DNA of 64,000 nucleotides from Selenomonas sp. F0473 (GTDB lineage: Bacteria; Bacillota; Negativicutes; Selenomonadales; Selenomonadaceae): positions 1,407,349-1,471,348 of the forward strand of contig NZ_JH992902.1 in the NCBI RefSeq assembly GCF_000315545.1, in the 5' to 3' direction. The notes below the pieces were generated by a model that was not told the DNA's origin, did not search any database, and worked only from the letters and a program-made list of their open reading frames with translations. Numbering within the stretch: the first letter of the stretch is position 1; each line of letters opens with the position of its first letter. Positions 52,874-61,626 of the stretch are shown here, piece after piece. The position numbers were made by a program, and so were the translations under genes.

Positions 52874-53581
52874 TCACTTTCGATACATAAAACAGTGGAA
52901 GACGAACGGCGTGTTCCAGTAACCGTTCATCTCGATGGCGGGGAATTCGACACGCAGACCGTGCCGCCGTGCGAAATCCTCGAAGAATGTATGGGAGTAA
53001 AAGAGCTTGTCAAGACCTTTGTAGCGCTCCTCATAATTCGGCACGGTTGCCACCCGGTAATCGTGGAACGCCTGCTTTTTCTCAATATCATGCAGGTCGA
53101 TCAGCCCGATTGCCCCGCGTGTCTTTTCGCACATGCGTATGAGCGCGCGCGCGGCGAAGTCCTCGTCCGGAAAATAAGAAAAGACGCTGTTGGCGAGTGC
53201 CGCGTTGTATTTTTGCGACGTATCAAAGGTGTCCGCCTCGCCGCAGGAGAGTTCCCGTGCGCCCGGCAGCATGCGCCGGGCGGCGTCGATCAGCGGCGCC
53301 GCGTAGTCTGTGCCGCCGACGGCGATGCCGTCGCGGGCAAAGAGATAGAGATTCGCGCCCGCGCCGCAGCCGACCTCAAAGACGCTCTGCCCGGCGGACA
53401 GCAGGAGCAGTTCTTTGGTCCGCTCGTACTGTGCGAGGAGGGAGGAGAGCGGGATGCCGCCGTCCACCACGTCGAAGCCGTTCAGTGCTTTGAGGCGCAG
53501 GAAGACGTCCTGCCAACCCCCTGCAAGCAGTTCGTCTGAAGCTACGCGCCGGTTCCATATGGCACGCCATTGATTTTCCAC
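52874..53581 (-). CDS. SAM-dependent methyltransferase, paralogue 2
   Basis: A 235-residue tandem copy of the previous gene: QWRAIWNRR at the N-terminus, motif I VFEVGCGAGANLYLF, GGTDYAAPLIDAA and ending CFMYRK. The GTG at 53581 has GAGG six bases upstream; a GTG at 53593 overlaps the pepM stop and is the alternative. Two near-equal enzymes could add methyl groups at successive or different sites. Confidence 0.82.
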   Translation of the reverse strand: MENQWRAIWNRRVASDELLAGGWQDVFLRLKALNGFDVVDGGIPLSSLLAQYERTKELLLLSAGQSVFEVGCGAGANLYLFARDGIAVGGTDYAAPLIDAARRMLPGARELSCGEADTFDTSQKYNAALANSVFSYFPDEDFAARALIRMCEKTRGAIGLIDLHDIEKKQAFHDYRVATVPNYEERYKGLDKLFYSHTFFEDFARRHGLRVEFPAIEMNGYWNTPFVFHCFMYRK

Positions 53582-53589
53582 GGCGCACC

Positions 53590-54885
53590 TCACATGACTT
53601 CGATGAGACGGATGATGTCCTTGATGGGCATGAGATTCTGATCTGCCTCATGCGCGCGGTGATGGACGAGGATGGATCGCGCGGTTTCCTCCATGGCGGG
53701 GAATGCGCTGCGCGTGAGCTGGTTCGCATAGATGACGATGCGAACGCCGTGCGCGGCGAGCTCCGCCTCGGTGACGGTGTTGTAGGAGGAGGGGACGGCG
53801 ACGATGGGGACATCCGGGTGTGCGGCATGGAACGCGTCGCAGAACGCGAGGACCTCGTCGGGGGTCTTCTTCCGCGAGTGGATCATGATGCCGTCCGCAC
53901 CTGCCGTGACATAGGCTTCCGCACGTTTCAACGCATCATCGAGGCCCTTTTCGAGGATCAGGCTTTCGATGCGCGCGATGATCATGAATTCGTCGGTGCG
54001 CAGCGCCTTTTTGCCTGCGGCGATCTTCTCGGAAAAATTCTCGATCGTGTCCTGCGTCTGCGCGACCTCGGTGCCAAAGAGGGAGTTGCGTTTCGCCCCC
54101 GTCTTGTCCTCGACGATGACGGCGGAGACGCCGATGCGTTCGAGCGTGCGCACGTTATAGGAGAAATGCTCCGCCGTGCCGCCCGTGTCCATGTCGAGGA
54201 TGACGGGCTTCGTCGTGACGTCCATGACCTCGTTGATGGTCTGGATGCGGTCGGAGAAGTCGACGAGCTCGATGTCGGGCTTGCCGCGCGCCGTCGAGTC
54301 GCAGAGGCTCGAAATCCACATGGCATCGAACTGGTCGAGGCCGCCGTCGCTTTCGACGACGGTTTTTTCCGCAATCAGGCCCGTGAGACCGTTGTGCACC
54401 TCGATGGTCTTGACGATGGGGATGATCTCGAGCAGGCGGCGCAGGCGGCCGCGGCGGCGCTCGGGCATGGCGAGATGTTCGCGCATCCGGCGGTCGATCT
54501 CGATGACCTCTTCGTTATAAGTATAGGGGGGCTCGATGAGCTCTCCGCCAAGGCGCTTAAGACACGCAAGCACGTTCTTGCGCAGTGCGGACTCCGGTCC
54601 CTTGGCCCAGTTGCCCCCGTGGATCACATAGTCGGGGCGGAGCTCTGCGAGAATTTCGTCATAAAAAATATGCTCCTGCACGACGACCTCGTCCACGAGA
54701 TCCTCTGCGCGCAGCATCTCCATGCGCTCGGCGAGCGTGCGCGTGGGGAATCTGTTGTAGCGCAGCATCTCAGGATCCGAGAGCACGCCGACGACAACGC
54801 GGCCGAGCTTTGCCGCTTCGCGCAGGATGTTCCGGTGTCCGTCGTGGATGATGTCTGTGCAAAAGCATGTGTATACGGTTTTCAT
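53590..54885 (-). CDS. pepM: Phosphoenolpyruvate mutase with N-terminal cytidylyltransferase domain
   Basis: A 431-residue bifunctional-looking protein. Residues 1-135 are a nucleotidyltransferase of the glycerol-3-phosphate cytidylyltransferase type with the HDGH signature (14-17). Residues 150-431 are PEP mutase, which rearranges PEP to phosphonopyruvate and makes the carbon-phosphorus bond. The diagnostic EDKTGAKRNS (259-268) and the metal-binding Asp231/Asp233 (ILDMDTGG) are intact, which separates it from isocitrate-lyase relatives. The start at 54885 overlaps the end of the upstream nucleotidyltransferase gene (ATGA). This gene is the commitment step of the cluster. Confidence 0.95.
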   Translation of the reverse strand: MKTVYTCFCTDIIHDGHRNILREAAKLGRVVVGVLSDPEMLRYNRFPTRTLAERMEMLRAEDLVDEVVVQEHIFYDEILAELRPDYVIHGGNWAKGPESALRKNVLACLKRLGGELIEPPYTYNEEVIEIDRRMREHLAMPERRRGRLRRLLEIIPIVKTIEVHNGLTGLIAEKTVVESDGGLDQFDAMWISSLCDSTARGKPDIELVDFSDRIQTINEVMDVTTKPVILDMDTGGTAEHFSYNVRTLERIGVSAVIVEDKTGAKRNSLFGTEVAQTQDTIENFSEKIAAGKKALRTDEFMIIARIESLILEKGLDDALKRAEAYVTAGADGIMIHSRKKTPDEVLAFCDAFHAAHPDVPIVAVPSSYNTVTEAELAAHGVRIVIYANQLTRSAFPAMEETARSILVHHRAHEADQNLMPIKDIIRLIEVM

Positions 54886-55601
54886 CGGTTCTTCATTTCC
54901 CTTTCCAAATCCCTGAGGTCCTCTGCGGTGTCGATCTCCCATACGTCCGCCCGCGTGCAGGGGCGGATGTAGACGGAGAAGTCGGGCGGGTAGTATTTGA
55001 GCGCGATCTCATCCCAGTACAGCTGCCGATAACGCTCCTCCTTGTAGAGCGCCGCGGTGCAGCGGGCGAGGCGTGCGCCGTCTTCCTCCGTCCAGTACGA
55101 GAGGCCGAGCATCTGATGGCAGTCGCGGCCCCCGACGCCGATCTCCGTGATGCGTCCCGCCGCGTCGACGGCAAAACGCCAGTCGTCCGTCTCCGCGACG
55201 GGAAACGCGATGTAGTTCGAGCGTTCCTGCATAGGCGTCACGACGGCGGGATTCGCGAGATACAGATCGCCCTCGATGACGTAGGAATCTTCGAGGAGTC
55301 CCTGCGTGCCCGCCAGCGTGATCGATGAGATGTTGTTCGACGTCTCCCAGTCGGGATTGTCCAGAAATGAAATCCCTTCGTACTCTTCTAGGAGCGCGTC
55401 GAAGGCGTCGCCGCGATAGCCTCGCACAATGGTAATCGACGAAATCCCCGCGGCCTTAAGCGCATCGAGAATGGTTGTGATGATCGGGCGTCCGCAGACC
55501 TCGACCATCGGCTTCGGCCGCTCGTCCGTGAGCGGTGCGAGGCGTTTGCCGCGCCCGGCTGCGAGGATGAGCGCTCGTGTAATTTTATGAGGTATGTTCA
55601 T
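54882..55601 (-). CDS. PntC-like nucleotidyltransferase (probable CTP:AEP cytidylyltransferase)
   Basis: A 239-residue sugar-phosphate-type nucleotidyltransferase with the signature ILAAGRGKRLAPLTDERPKPM (given to residue 20 of the motif: positions 11-30), FLDNPDWETSNNISSI and EGDLYLANPAV. It resembles the N-terminal domain of PntC, which forms CMP-AEP from CTP and AEP, and the related LicC. No aminotransferase is fused here; a separate transaminase is present downstream. It should activate AEP for transfer. The start at 55601 follows AGGGGAATAGAGGG; 4-base overlap with pepM. Confidence 0.85.
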   Translation of the reverse strand: MNIPHKITRALILAAGRGKRLAPLTDERPKPMVEVCGRPIITTILDALKAAGISSITIVRGYRGDAFDALLEEYEGISFLDNPDWETSNNISSITLAGTQGLLEDSYVIEGDLYLANPAVVTPMQERSNYIAFPVAETDDWRFAVDAAGRITEIGVGGRDCHQMLGLSYWTEEDGARLARCTAALYKEERYRQLYWDEIALKYYPPDFSVYIRPCTRADVWEIDTAEDLRDLEREMKNR

Positions 55602-55617
55602 CCCTCTATTCCCCTTC

Positions 55618-55752
55618 GTGTGACGCGGGATTTTCGCGCCTAGCGACGTCACTGTGTCAGTCGCTTCGGTCGACGTAGGTTTCCTCTACGCCTTCCCTTG
55701 CGACCTCCTTGTTCCTAGCTATGCATCGAAACTTCCGCATCACTTAGATTAT
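55618..55752 (+). repeat. Intergenic ~135-bp repeat, copy 7
   Basis: It runs from GTGTGACGCGGGATTTTCGC through GACGTAGGTTTCCTCTACG and CCTAGCTATGCATCG to TCCGCATCACTTAGATTATA, filling the space between trpS and the nucleotidyltransferase. The trpS stop codon lies at its outer end. Confidence 0.8.
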
Positions 55753-56762
55753 ATAATCCCCATCTTTCGCTTCGCCTTCGCGAGCGTCCGCTCTGCGATC
55801 TCGGACGCGCGCTCCGCTCCCTCACGGATCGCGGCGTCGAGATAGGCCTTGTCGGCGAGGAGCGCTGCGTATTTCTCCCGGATGGGGCGCAGCTCCTCCG
55901 CGACGGCCGTGCCGACGGCGGTTTTAAAGTCACCGTAGCCCTTGTCTGCGAACTCTGCCGCAATATCATCCATTGGTTTCCCTGTAATGGCGGAGTAAAT
56001 CGTCATGAGATTATTCACGCCGTCCTTGCCTTCGCGGAACACGACCTCCGCCTCACTATCAGTCACAGCGGATTTGAATTTTTTCAAAATCGTCTTTTCG
56101 TCGTCGAGGATGTAGATCGTCGCCTTCACGTTCGTGTCGGACTTGCTCATCTTTGCCGTCGGTTCCTGGAGACTCATGACGCGCGCGCCCGCCTTCGGGA
56201 AATACCCTTCGGGCAGGCGGAACGTCTCGCCGTAGATGCGATTGAACCGCGCGGCGACATCGCGCGTGAACTCGAGATGCTGCGTCTGATCCGCGCCGAC
56301 GGGGACGTAATCCGCCCGGTAGAGCAGGATGTCGCCCGCCATGAGCGCGGGGTAGGTGAAGAGTCCGGCGTTGATGTCCTCGGGGTGCTTTTGGGATTTA
56401 TCCTTGAACTGCGTCATGCGCGAGAGATCGCCGAACGGGCTGAGGCACGAGAGCATCCAGCCCATTTGTGCATGCGCGGGGACATGGCTTTGAATGAAGA
56501 CGAGGCTCTCCTTCGGATCGAGGCCGCACGCGAGGAGGAGCGCGAATGCCTCGCGGCTCTGCCGGCGGCGTTTCTCCGGTTCGTTATAGACCGTCAGCGC
56601 ATGCAGATCGGCGACAAAATAATAGCAGTCATAGGATTCCTGCAAATGCCGCCAGTTCTTCACCGCACCGAGATAGTTCCCGAGGGTAAATGTGCCGGTC
56701 GGTTGGATGCCGCTGAGGATAATTTTGCGGCGGGTATCCTCTGCCGCTTGCGTGTCGGTCAT
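55749..56762 (-). CDS. trpS: Tryptophanyl-tRNA synthetase
   Basis: A 337-residue class I aminoacyl-tRNA synthetase that charges tRNA-Trp. The HIGH-like motif is in SGIQPTGTFTLGNYLGA, and KMSKS appears in TAKMSKSD. Length and domains are complete. It has its own promoter (56799-56827). The AEP genes follow it in the same direction with only the repeat between, so read-through from this promoter may serve them. Confidence 0.95.
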   Translation of the reverse strand: MTDTQAAEDTRRKIILSGIQPTGTFTLGNYLGAVKNWRHLQESYDCYYFVADLHALTVYNEPEKRRRQSREAFALLLACGLDPKESLVFIQSHVPAHAQMGWMLSCLSPFGDLSRMTQFKDKSQKHPEDINAGLFTYPALMAGDILLYRADYVPVGADQTQHLEFTRDVAARFNRIYGETFRLPEGYFPKAGARVMSLQEPTAKMSKSDTNVKATIYILDDEKTILKKFKSAVTDSEAEVVFREGKDGVNNLMTIYSAITGKPMDDIAAEFADKGYGDFKTAVGTAVAEELRPIREKYAALLADKAYLDAAIREGAERASEIAERTLAKAKRKMGII

Positions 56763-56798
56763 GGAGGTGGGTCCTTTCCTAGATATAATATGATTTTC

Positions 56799-56827
56799 AT
56801 TATATACTATCGCACCGCATTTCGCAA
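56799..56827 (-). promoter_or_regulatory. Promoter of trpS
   Basis: Minus strand: TTGCGA, a 17-base spacer and TATAAT. It is nearly the same as the promoter of the TPR-AlkP pseudogene (59003-59031). Confidence 0.75.
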
Positions 56828-56844
56828 AGAAAAACAGCGATGCA

Positions 56845-58965
56845 TCACATTGCGAATGTTTCTCCGTTGCTCGCTACTTCCCGCACAAAATCCCGTGCGC
56901 GCGGATAAAAGAATGCGCGCAGCTCCTCCCTGTCCATCGCGTACGCTTCCTCTAACTCGTGCTCCACGGGATAGATGCCGACCTTTGCCCCCGCCAAATC
57001 CACCGTGCCGTCGTCGGTGACGGGATCCCGCGTCTCAAGGCGGAGCGTATGTGTCTTGCTCCGCATCGCAAGTTTATACGTCTGTTCCGGGAACTAAGAT
57101 ACGCTGCACACGACATCGCGCTCTGCACCGCCGAGGACAGCGGGCAGATTTCCGTCGAGATCCGTCGGAACAGGGAAGCCGCAGAGCGCACCGAGCGCAG
57201 GGTAAATGTCGGCGGTGCTCGTCAGCTCGTCCGCAACGACGCCGCGGGGGACACCCGCACCACGTATCATCCACGAAGCACCGACAGCATATCGGCCTAC
57301 GAAATCAATCGCACCGCCCGGGGGATTTGGATCAAACATCCCACAGCCGTGATCGGAGTAGAGGCTGACGATGTACTCGTTCTCATCGTAGCGCTCCTCA
57401 ATGTAGGAGAGGAGCTGTCCGATACAGCGGTCAATATGACGCAGACTAACCTCATGCTGCCTGAGGTAGATCGGCAGATGCGGGATGCGCACGCTCGGCG
57501 TCGGGCTGGAGATATCGACGAAATGATCCGCAAGATCGATGCCGGACTCTACCTCCTCGGAGAACTTCATCGGCTTATTGATATTGAGCGGGTGTACATC
57601 TGTTGTGTGAAAAAAGAGGAAAAGATCCGTTTCGTTAAATGCTTCGATTTGGCGGATCGTGCGTTCCGCACCCTCCGCTGCGAGCAGGAAGCAGTAACTC
57701 ATCACGAGCCGGTCGTAGCCGCGCAGCATCCCGTGGTAGAACGCACATCCGCTCGCCATCGGCGCGGCGCAGTAGTAGCCGAGGTCGTGCATCTCCTCCG
57801 AGAGCGTCCGTATATCAAGCGGCAGTTCATGGCTGCACCGCTCGTTAAAGAGCTGAGTGTGCCGCGGGTCGCGTCCCGTCTCAATCGTTGGGAGTGAGGC
57901 GAACGTATACTCCGAGGCGGAGTAGTGTCGGTCGAAGATTACCCCGCGTGAGAAGAATTTGGCAATGCGCGGCATATGTTCCTCGAACAGAGGACGTACC
58001 GCCGGCCAGCAGAGCCCGTCGACGAGGATGTTTAACACGAGCTTCTTGCGGCGCGGACTATGGCCGATGCGGATGGGCGTCCCGACGACAAAAGGGGTGT
58101 CGCCGTCGGAGCGCAGCACGGCGGAGTCATTCAGCCGGAAGTAATTAAACGCCCCGGGGCCTAGATAGCCGGGATGCGTCGCGGAAGCCGTATCGATGTG
58201 GAACTCTTGCTTCAGCTGCGTACCCCCGCCCGCGACGGGAAGGACCACCGACGTTCCTGCGGGCACTTCGACGTGTACCGGCGCAGTTGTCTCTTGTGCC
58301 TTTTGCAGGTCAAAGGTAATCGTACGGTCGAAGAGCATCAGAAATTCCTCGTGCCGGAATTTATTGCAGACGATGGACAGGTCGGGGAGGACTCCCTCGT
58401 CCACATAGGTGCCGACCCAAAAACGCGGATGGCCTTCCGGCATCGTGAGCGACAGATGTTCAAAAAGGAAAATATCGAATCCAAACGCAATGGTACCATT
58501 CTCTATATGTGCACGGTTTTTGATTTGCGGCGCGTAGTTATGGTGATCCAGCGCAATAGAGATCCGTCCAAGAATCTCGGCGGTATCCGCACTGTTGAGA
58601 TCGACCGGGAACGGCTGCGTTTCGTACATATGGGAGATATAGGCATACATGACAGCGGCGTCGAACTCTCTGCCGAGCCGAGTATAAGCCTCGGCGAGTA
58701 TTTCCCACACGGCACGGTTCACGGGGCGCAGACGGAAGGCGCGCTCGCCGCAGACGACCGCACCTGCCGCATCTCCCTGCGCGAGGAGATAGCGCGCGGC
58801 AAAGATGTCCGCGTGGACACTGTTCCCACCCGCCTCACGGTACGCCGCAAGCTGTGCGATGAAGTCCTCGTCACAAGCATTGCGTGCCATACGACTCTTG
58901 AGATCGTCAAAGAGCGCGCGGGCATGGCCCTCGTTGCGCCAAAATATATCAAGATGATCTTGCAT
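56845..58965 (-). pseudogene. TPR plus alkaline-phosphatase-superfamily protein, paralogue 4, with in-frame amber
   Basis: A 707-codon frame homologous over its whole length to the genes at 44624, 46788 and 48926. Codon 624 (57094-57096) is TAG where paralogue 2 has Arg (CSISRYPG versus CSVS-stop-FPE). The frame then continues undisturbed through RSKTHTLRLET to a normal C-terminus at 56845. Nothing else is damaged: VDGLCW, EYTFASLPTIETG, TDVHPL and YSDHGCG are intact. Translation stopping at 57094 gives a 623-residue product that keeps the metal motifs but loses the C-terminal hairpin. It is either a recent nonsense mutation, a sequencing error, or a suppressible stop. Confidence 0.75.
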
Positions 58966-59002
58966 AGCGATACGCCCTTTTCTGCCTTATCAGATAAATT
59001 TC

Positions 59003-59031
59003 ATTATATATCATCGCGGTAACTTTCGCAA
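59003..59031 (-). promoter_or_regulatory. Promoter of the fourth TPR-AlkP gene
   Basis: Minus strand: TTGCGA, a 17-base spacer and TATAAT, 38 bases before the start. It closely matches the trpS promoter. Confidence 0.75.
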
Positions 59032-59039
59032 AGGAAAAA

Positions 59040-59190
59040 GGCGGTGATGTGCCATCTTGGCGTCTAGCGTCGTTATATGCCCTTTACTGCGCTCAACGTA
59101 GCTATCAACTACGCACGTGTTTGTATTCTCCTCATACCTAGAGCTATACGGAGAGGATTGCACGTCACTCAGGTTACGGTGGGGACGCGA
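59040..59190 (+). repeat. Intergenic ~135-bp repeat, copy 8
   Basis: Most like copy 1: GCCATCTTGGCGTCTAGCGT near the start, CAACGTAGCTATCAACTACG in the middle, TTGTATTCTCCTCATACCTA, ending CACGTCACTCAGGTTACGG. Confidence 0.7.
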
Positions 59191-59208
59191 CTCTTCCGCA
59201 AAAATTGC

Positions 59209-59237
59209 TTGCGTTTCTACCGCCCCTCTGTTACAAT
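59209..59237 (+). promoter_or_regulatory. Promoter of nrdD
   Basis: TTGCGT, a 17-base spacer and TACAAT, about 68 bases before the start. No clear pair of NrdR boxes could be recognised. Confidence 0.65.
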
Positions 59238-59304
59238 ATATTCCGCATCAATGAATAAGAACCACAAGATATAGTATATTTTCGAATTAAAAGGAGAAGA
59301 GTTC

Positions 59305-61569
59305 ATGGCAGTGACAACGGTAACGAAGCGCGCGGGGCACAGCGTTCCCTACGATCGCGCGAAGATCCTGAACGCGATCGCGGCGGCGAGCAAGGAGTAC
59401 GCGCACCCGATGACGGCGCTCGAGATTGAGGACGTGACGGCGGCGGTGGAGGCGGCGTTCGAGAGCCGCGCGGAGATCTCCGTCGAGGAGATACAGGATC
59501 TCGTCGAAAAACAGCTCCTCGCGCACGGCTTCTACGACATCGCGCGCCGCTACATCACCTACCGCCAGCGCCACGCACAGCGGCGTATGGCGCAAAAGCA
59601 TCTCATGGCGAGCTACCGCGACATCTTCTTCGCGGACGCCGTGGACTCCGACCTCAAGCGCGACAACGCGAACATCAACACCGACGCGTCCATGGGCATC
59701 ATGCTCAAACTCGGCGCGGAGGGCGCAAAGCACTTCGTCGATAACTACGTCCTCGAGGAGCGGTACGCCGACGCCGACCGCGAGAACTTCATCCACATCC
59801 ACGACAAGGATTTCTCGCTCATCACATTCAACTGCTGTCAGATCGACCTCCTGAAACTCTTCCGCGGCGGCTTCTCCACCGGACACGGCTTCCTGCGCGA
59901 GCCGAACTCCATCCGCGCGTACGCGAGCCTCGCCTGCATCGCGATCCAGTCGAATCAGAACGACATGTTCGGCGGACAGAGCATCAACGCGTTCGACTTC
60001 GCCATGGCGGACGGCGTGAAAAAATCCTTCCGCAAGGCGATTGTCGAGGAGGCGTGGAAAGCGCTCCTCTATCGTCTCGGACACGGGCATTTCACGCACG
60101 ACGCGTTCAAAAAGGCGCTCCGCGCAGAACTCGACTTCGCCGTCTGTGTCTACGCCGAGGATGCGGACAGCGACCTCGGACAAAGCGGCATCAGAGAGCT
60201 GCGCCGCGCGCTCGACGTTGTTTATCGGAACGCATTCGAGACGCCCGCCGCGGGTGAGCTCGACGCCGACGCCGCGACGATCTACCGTCTCGCCTGCGAG
60301 AGCGTCGAAGAGGAGACGCATCAGGCGATGGAGGCGCTCATCCACAATTTCAATACGCTCCACTCGCGCGCGGGCGCGCAGGTGCCGTTCAGCTCCATCA
60401 ACTACGGACTCGACACCTCGCCCGAGGGGCGTCTCGTCATCCGCGAAGTCCTCAGCGCGATCTGGCAGGGACTCGGCAACGGCGAGACCGCCATTTTCCC
60501 CATTTCCGTGTTCCAGCTCAAGGCGGGCGTCAACTACAACCCCGAGGATCCGAACTACGACCTCTTCATCGAATCGTGCCGCGTCAGCGCGCGCCGTCTT
60601 TTCCCGAACTACGTCAACATCGACGCACCGTACAACCTCCAATACTACAAGCCCGGCGACTACAACAGCTGCGTCGCGACCATGGGATGCCGCACGCGCG
60701 TCATGGGCAACGTCAACGGTCCCGAGCAGTCGGGCAGCCGCGGCAACTTCTCCTTTACGACCATCAACCTGCCGAAGCTCGCGCTCGAGGCGAAGGGCGA
60801 CCTCAATAAATTTTGGGAGCTCTACGATTACTACATCGAGCTCTGCCACGACTACCTCCTCGACCGCCTGAAGGTCATCGAGGAAAAGCACGTCTACAAC
60901 TATCCGTTCCTCATGGGGCAGGGCGTATGGATGGGCAGCGAAAAGCTCAGTCAGGTCGACTCCATCAAGGGCGTCCTGCGGCACGCGTCGTTCTCCATCG
61001 GGTTCTGCGGGCTCGCCGAGTGCCTCGTCGCGCTCATCGGCAAGCATCACGGCGAGAGCGAGGAGGCGCAGGAACTCGGCCTCAAGATCGTTCGCCACAT
61101 GCGCGAACGCACCGACGCCTATACCAAGGCGGAGAGCCGCAACTGGTCGACGTTCGGCACGCCCGCCGAGAGCACCGCGGGGCAGTTCCAGCGCGCGAAC
61201 AAGAAAACGTACGGCATCGTCCCCGGCGTCACCGACCGCGGCTACATGACCAACTCCAGCCATGTGCCCGTCTACTACAACATCAGCGCCTACGACAAGA
61301 TCCGCATCGAGGCGCCGTATCACGAGCTCGAGAACGCCGGGCACATCGCCTACATCGAGATGGACGGCGACCCGTCGAAGAACGTCAAAGCGTTCGAGAA
61401 GGTCGTCCGCGCCATGCACGACGCGAACATGGGCTACTTCTCCATCAATCATCCCGTCGACCGCGACCCTGTCTGCGGCTATACCGGCCTCATCGAGAAC
61501 GAGTGCCCGCACTGCCACCGCAAGGAAAAGGAGTTCGGCACCATGACTGTGCCGCGGATGAAGGACTGA
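59305..61569 (+). CDS. nrdD: Anaerobic ribonucleoside-triphosphate reductase, C-terminus truncated
   Basis: A 754-residue class III ribonucleotide reductase large subunit. The N-terminal ATP-cone (about 1-95) begins TVTKRAGHSVPYDRAKI; the catalytic barrel carries FNCCQIDL, AIQSNQNDMFGGQ, ATMGCRTRVMGN and NFSFTTINLPK. The C-terminus has only the zinc half-site CGYTG...ECPHCHRKE and ends VPRMKD. The following glycyl-radical loop (usually R-x-x-GYL plus about 30 residues) is absent in all frames before the terminator. nrdG is not next to it. Either a separate glycyl-radical subunit exists or the enzyme is inactive. The start follows AAGGAGAAGAG. Confidence 0.85.
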   Translation: MAVTTVTKRAGHSVPYDRAKILNAIAAASKEYAHPMTALEIEDVTAAVEAAFESRAEISVEEIQDLVEKQLLAHGFYDIARRYITYRQRHAQRRMAQKHLMASYRDIFFADAVDSDLKRDNANINTDASMGIMLKLGAEGAKHFVDNYVLEERYADADRENFIHIHDKDFSLITFNCCQIDLLKLFRGGFSTGHGFLREPNSIRAYASLACIAIQSNQNDMFGGQSINAFDFAMADGVKKSFRKAIVEEAWKALLYRLGHGHFTHDAFKKALRAELDFAVCVYAEDADSDLGQSGIRELRRALDVVYRNAFETPAAGELDADAATIYRLACESVEEETHQAMEALIHNFNTLHSRAGAQVPFSSINYGLDTSPEGRLVIREVLSAIWQGLGNGETAIFPISVFQLKAGVNYNPEDPNYDLFIESCRVSARRLFPNYVNIDAPYNLQYYKPGDYNSCVATMGCRTRVMGNVNGPEQSGSRGNFSFTTINLPKLALEAKGDLNKFWELYDYYIELCHDYLLDRLKVIEEKHVYNYPFLMGQGVWMGSEKLSQVDSIKGVLRHASFSIGFCGLAECLVALIGKHHGESEEAQELGLKIVRHMRERTDAYTKAESRNWSTFGTPAESTAGQFQRANKKTYGIVPGVTDRGYMTNSSHVPVYYNISAYDKIRIEAPYHELENAGHIAYIEMDGDPSKNVKAFEKVVRAMHDANMGYFSINHPVDRDPVCGYTGLIENECPHCHRKEKEFGTMTVPRMKD

Positions 61570-61594
61570 GCAACAACCGAAAGACAATAAAAAC

Positions 61595-61626
61595 GCCGCT
61601 GCGATATCATTTCGCAGCGGCATTTT
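61595..61626 (+). terminator. Terminator of nrdD
   Basis: A perfect ten-base stem GCCGCTGCGA/TCGCAGCGGC followed by ATTTTAT, 25 bases after the stop. Confidence 0.85.

Noticed and set aside
59287..61623. A 778-codon open frame opposite nrdD
   Set aside because: Shadow frame dominated by Val, Ala, Asp, Glu and Arg; the plus strand carries the conserved NrdD motifs.
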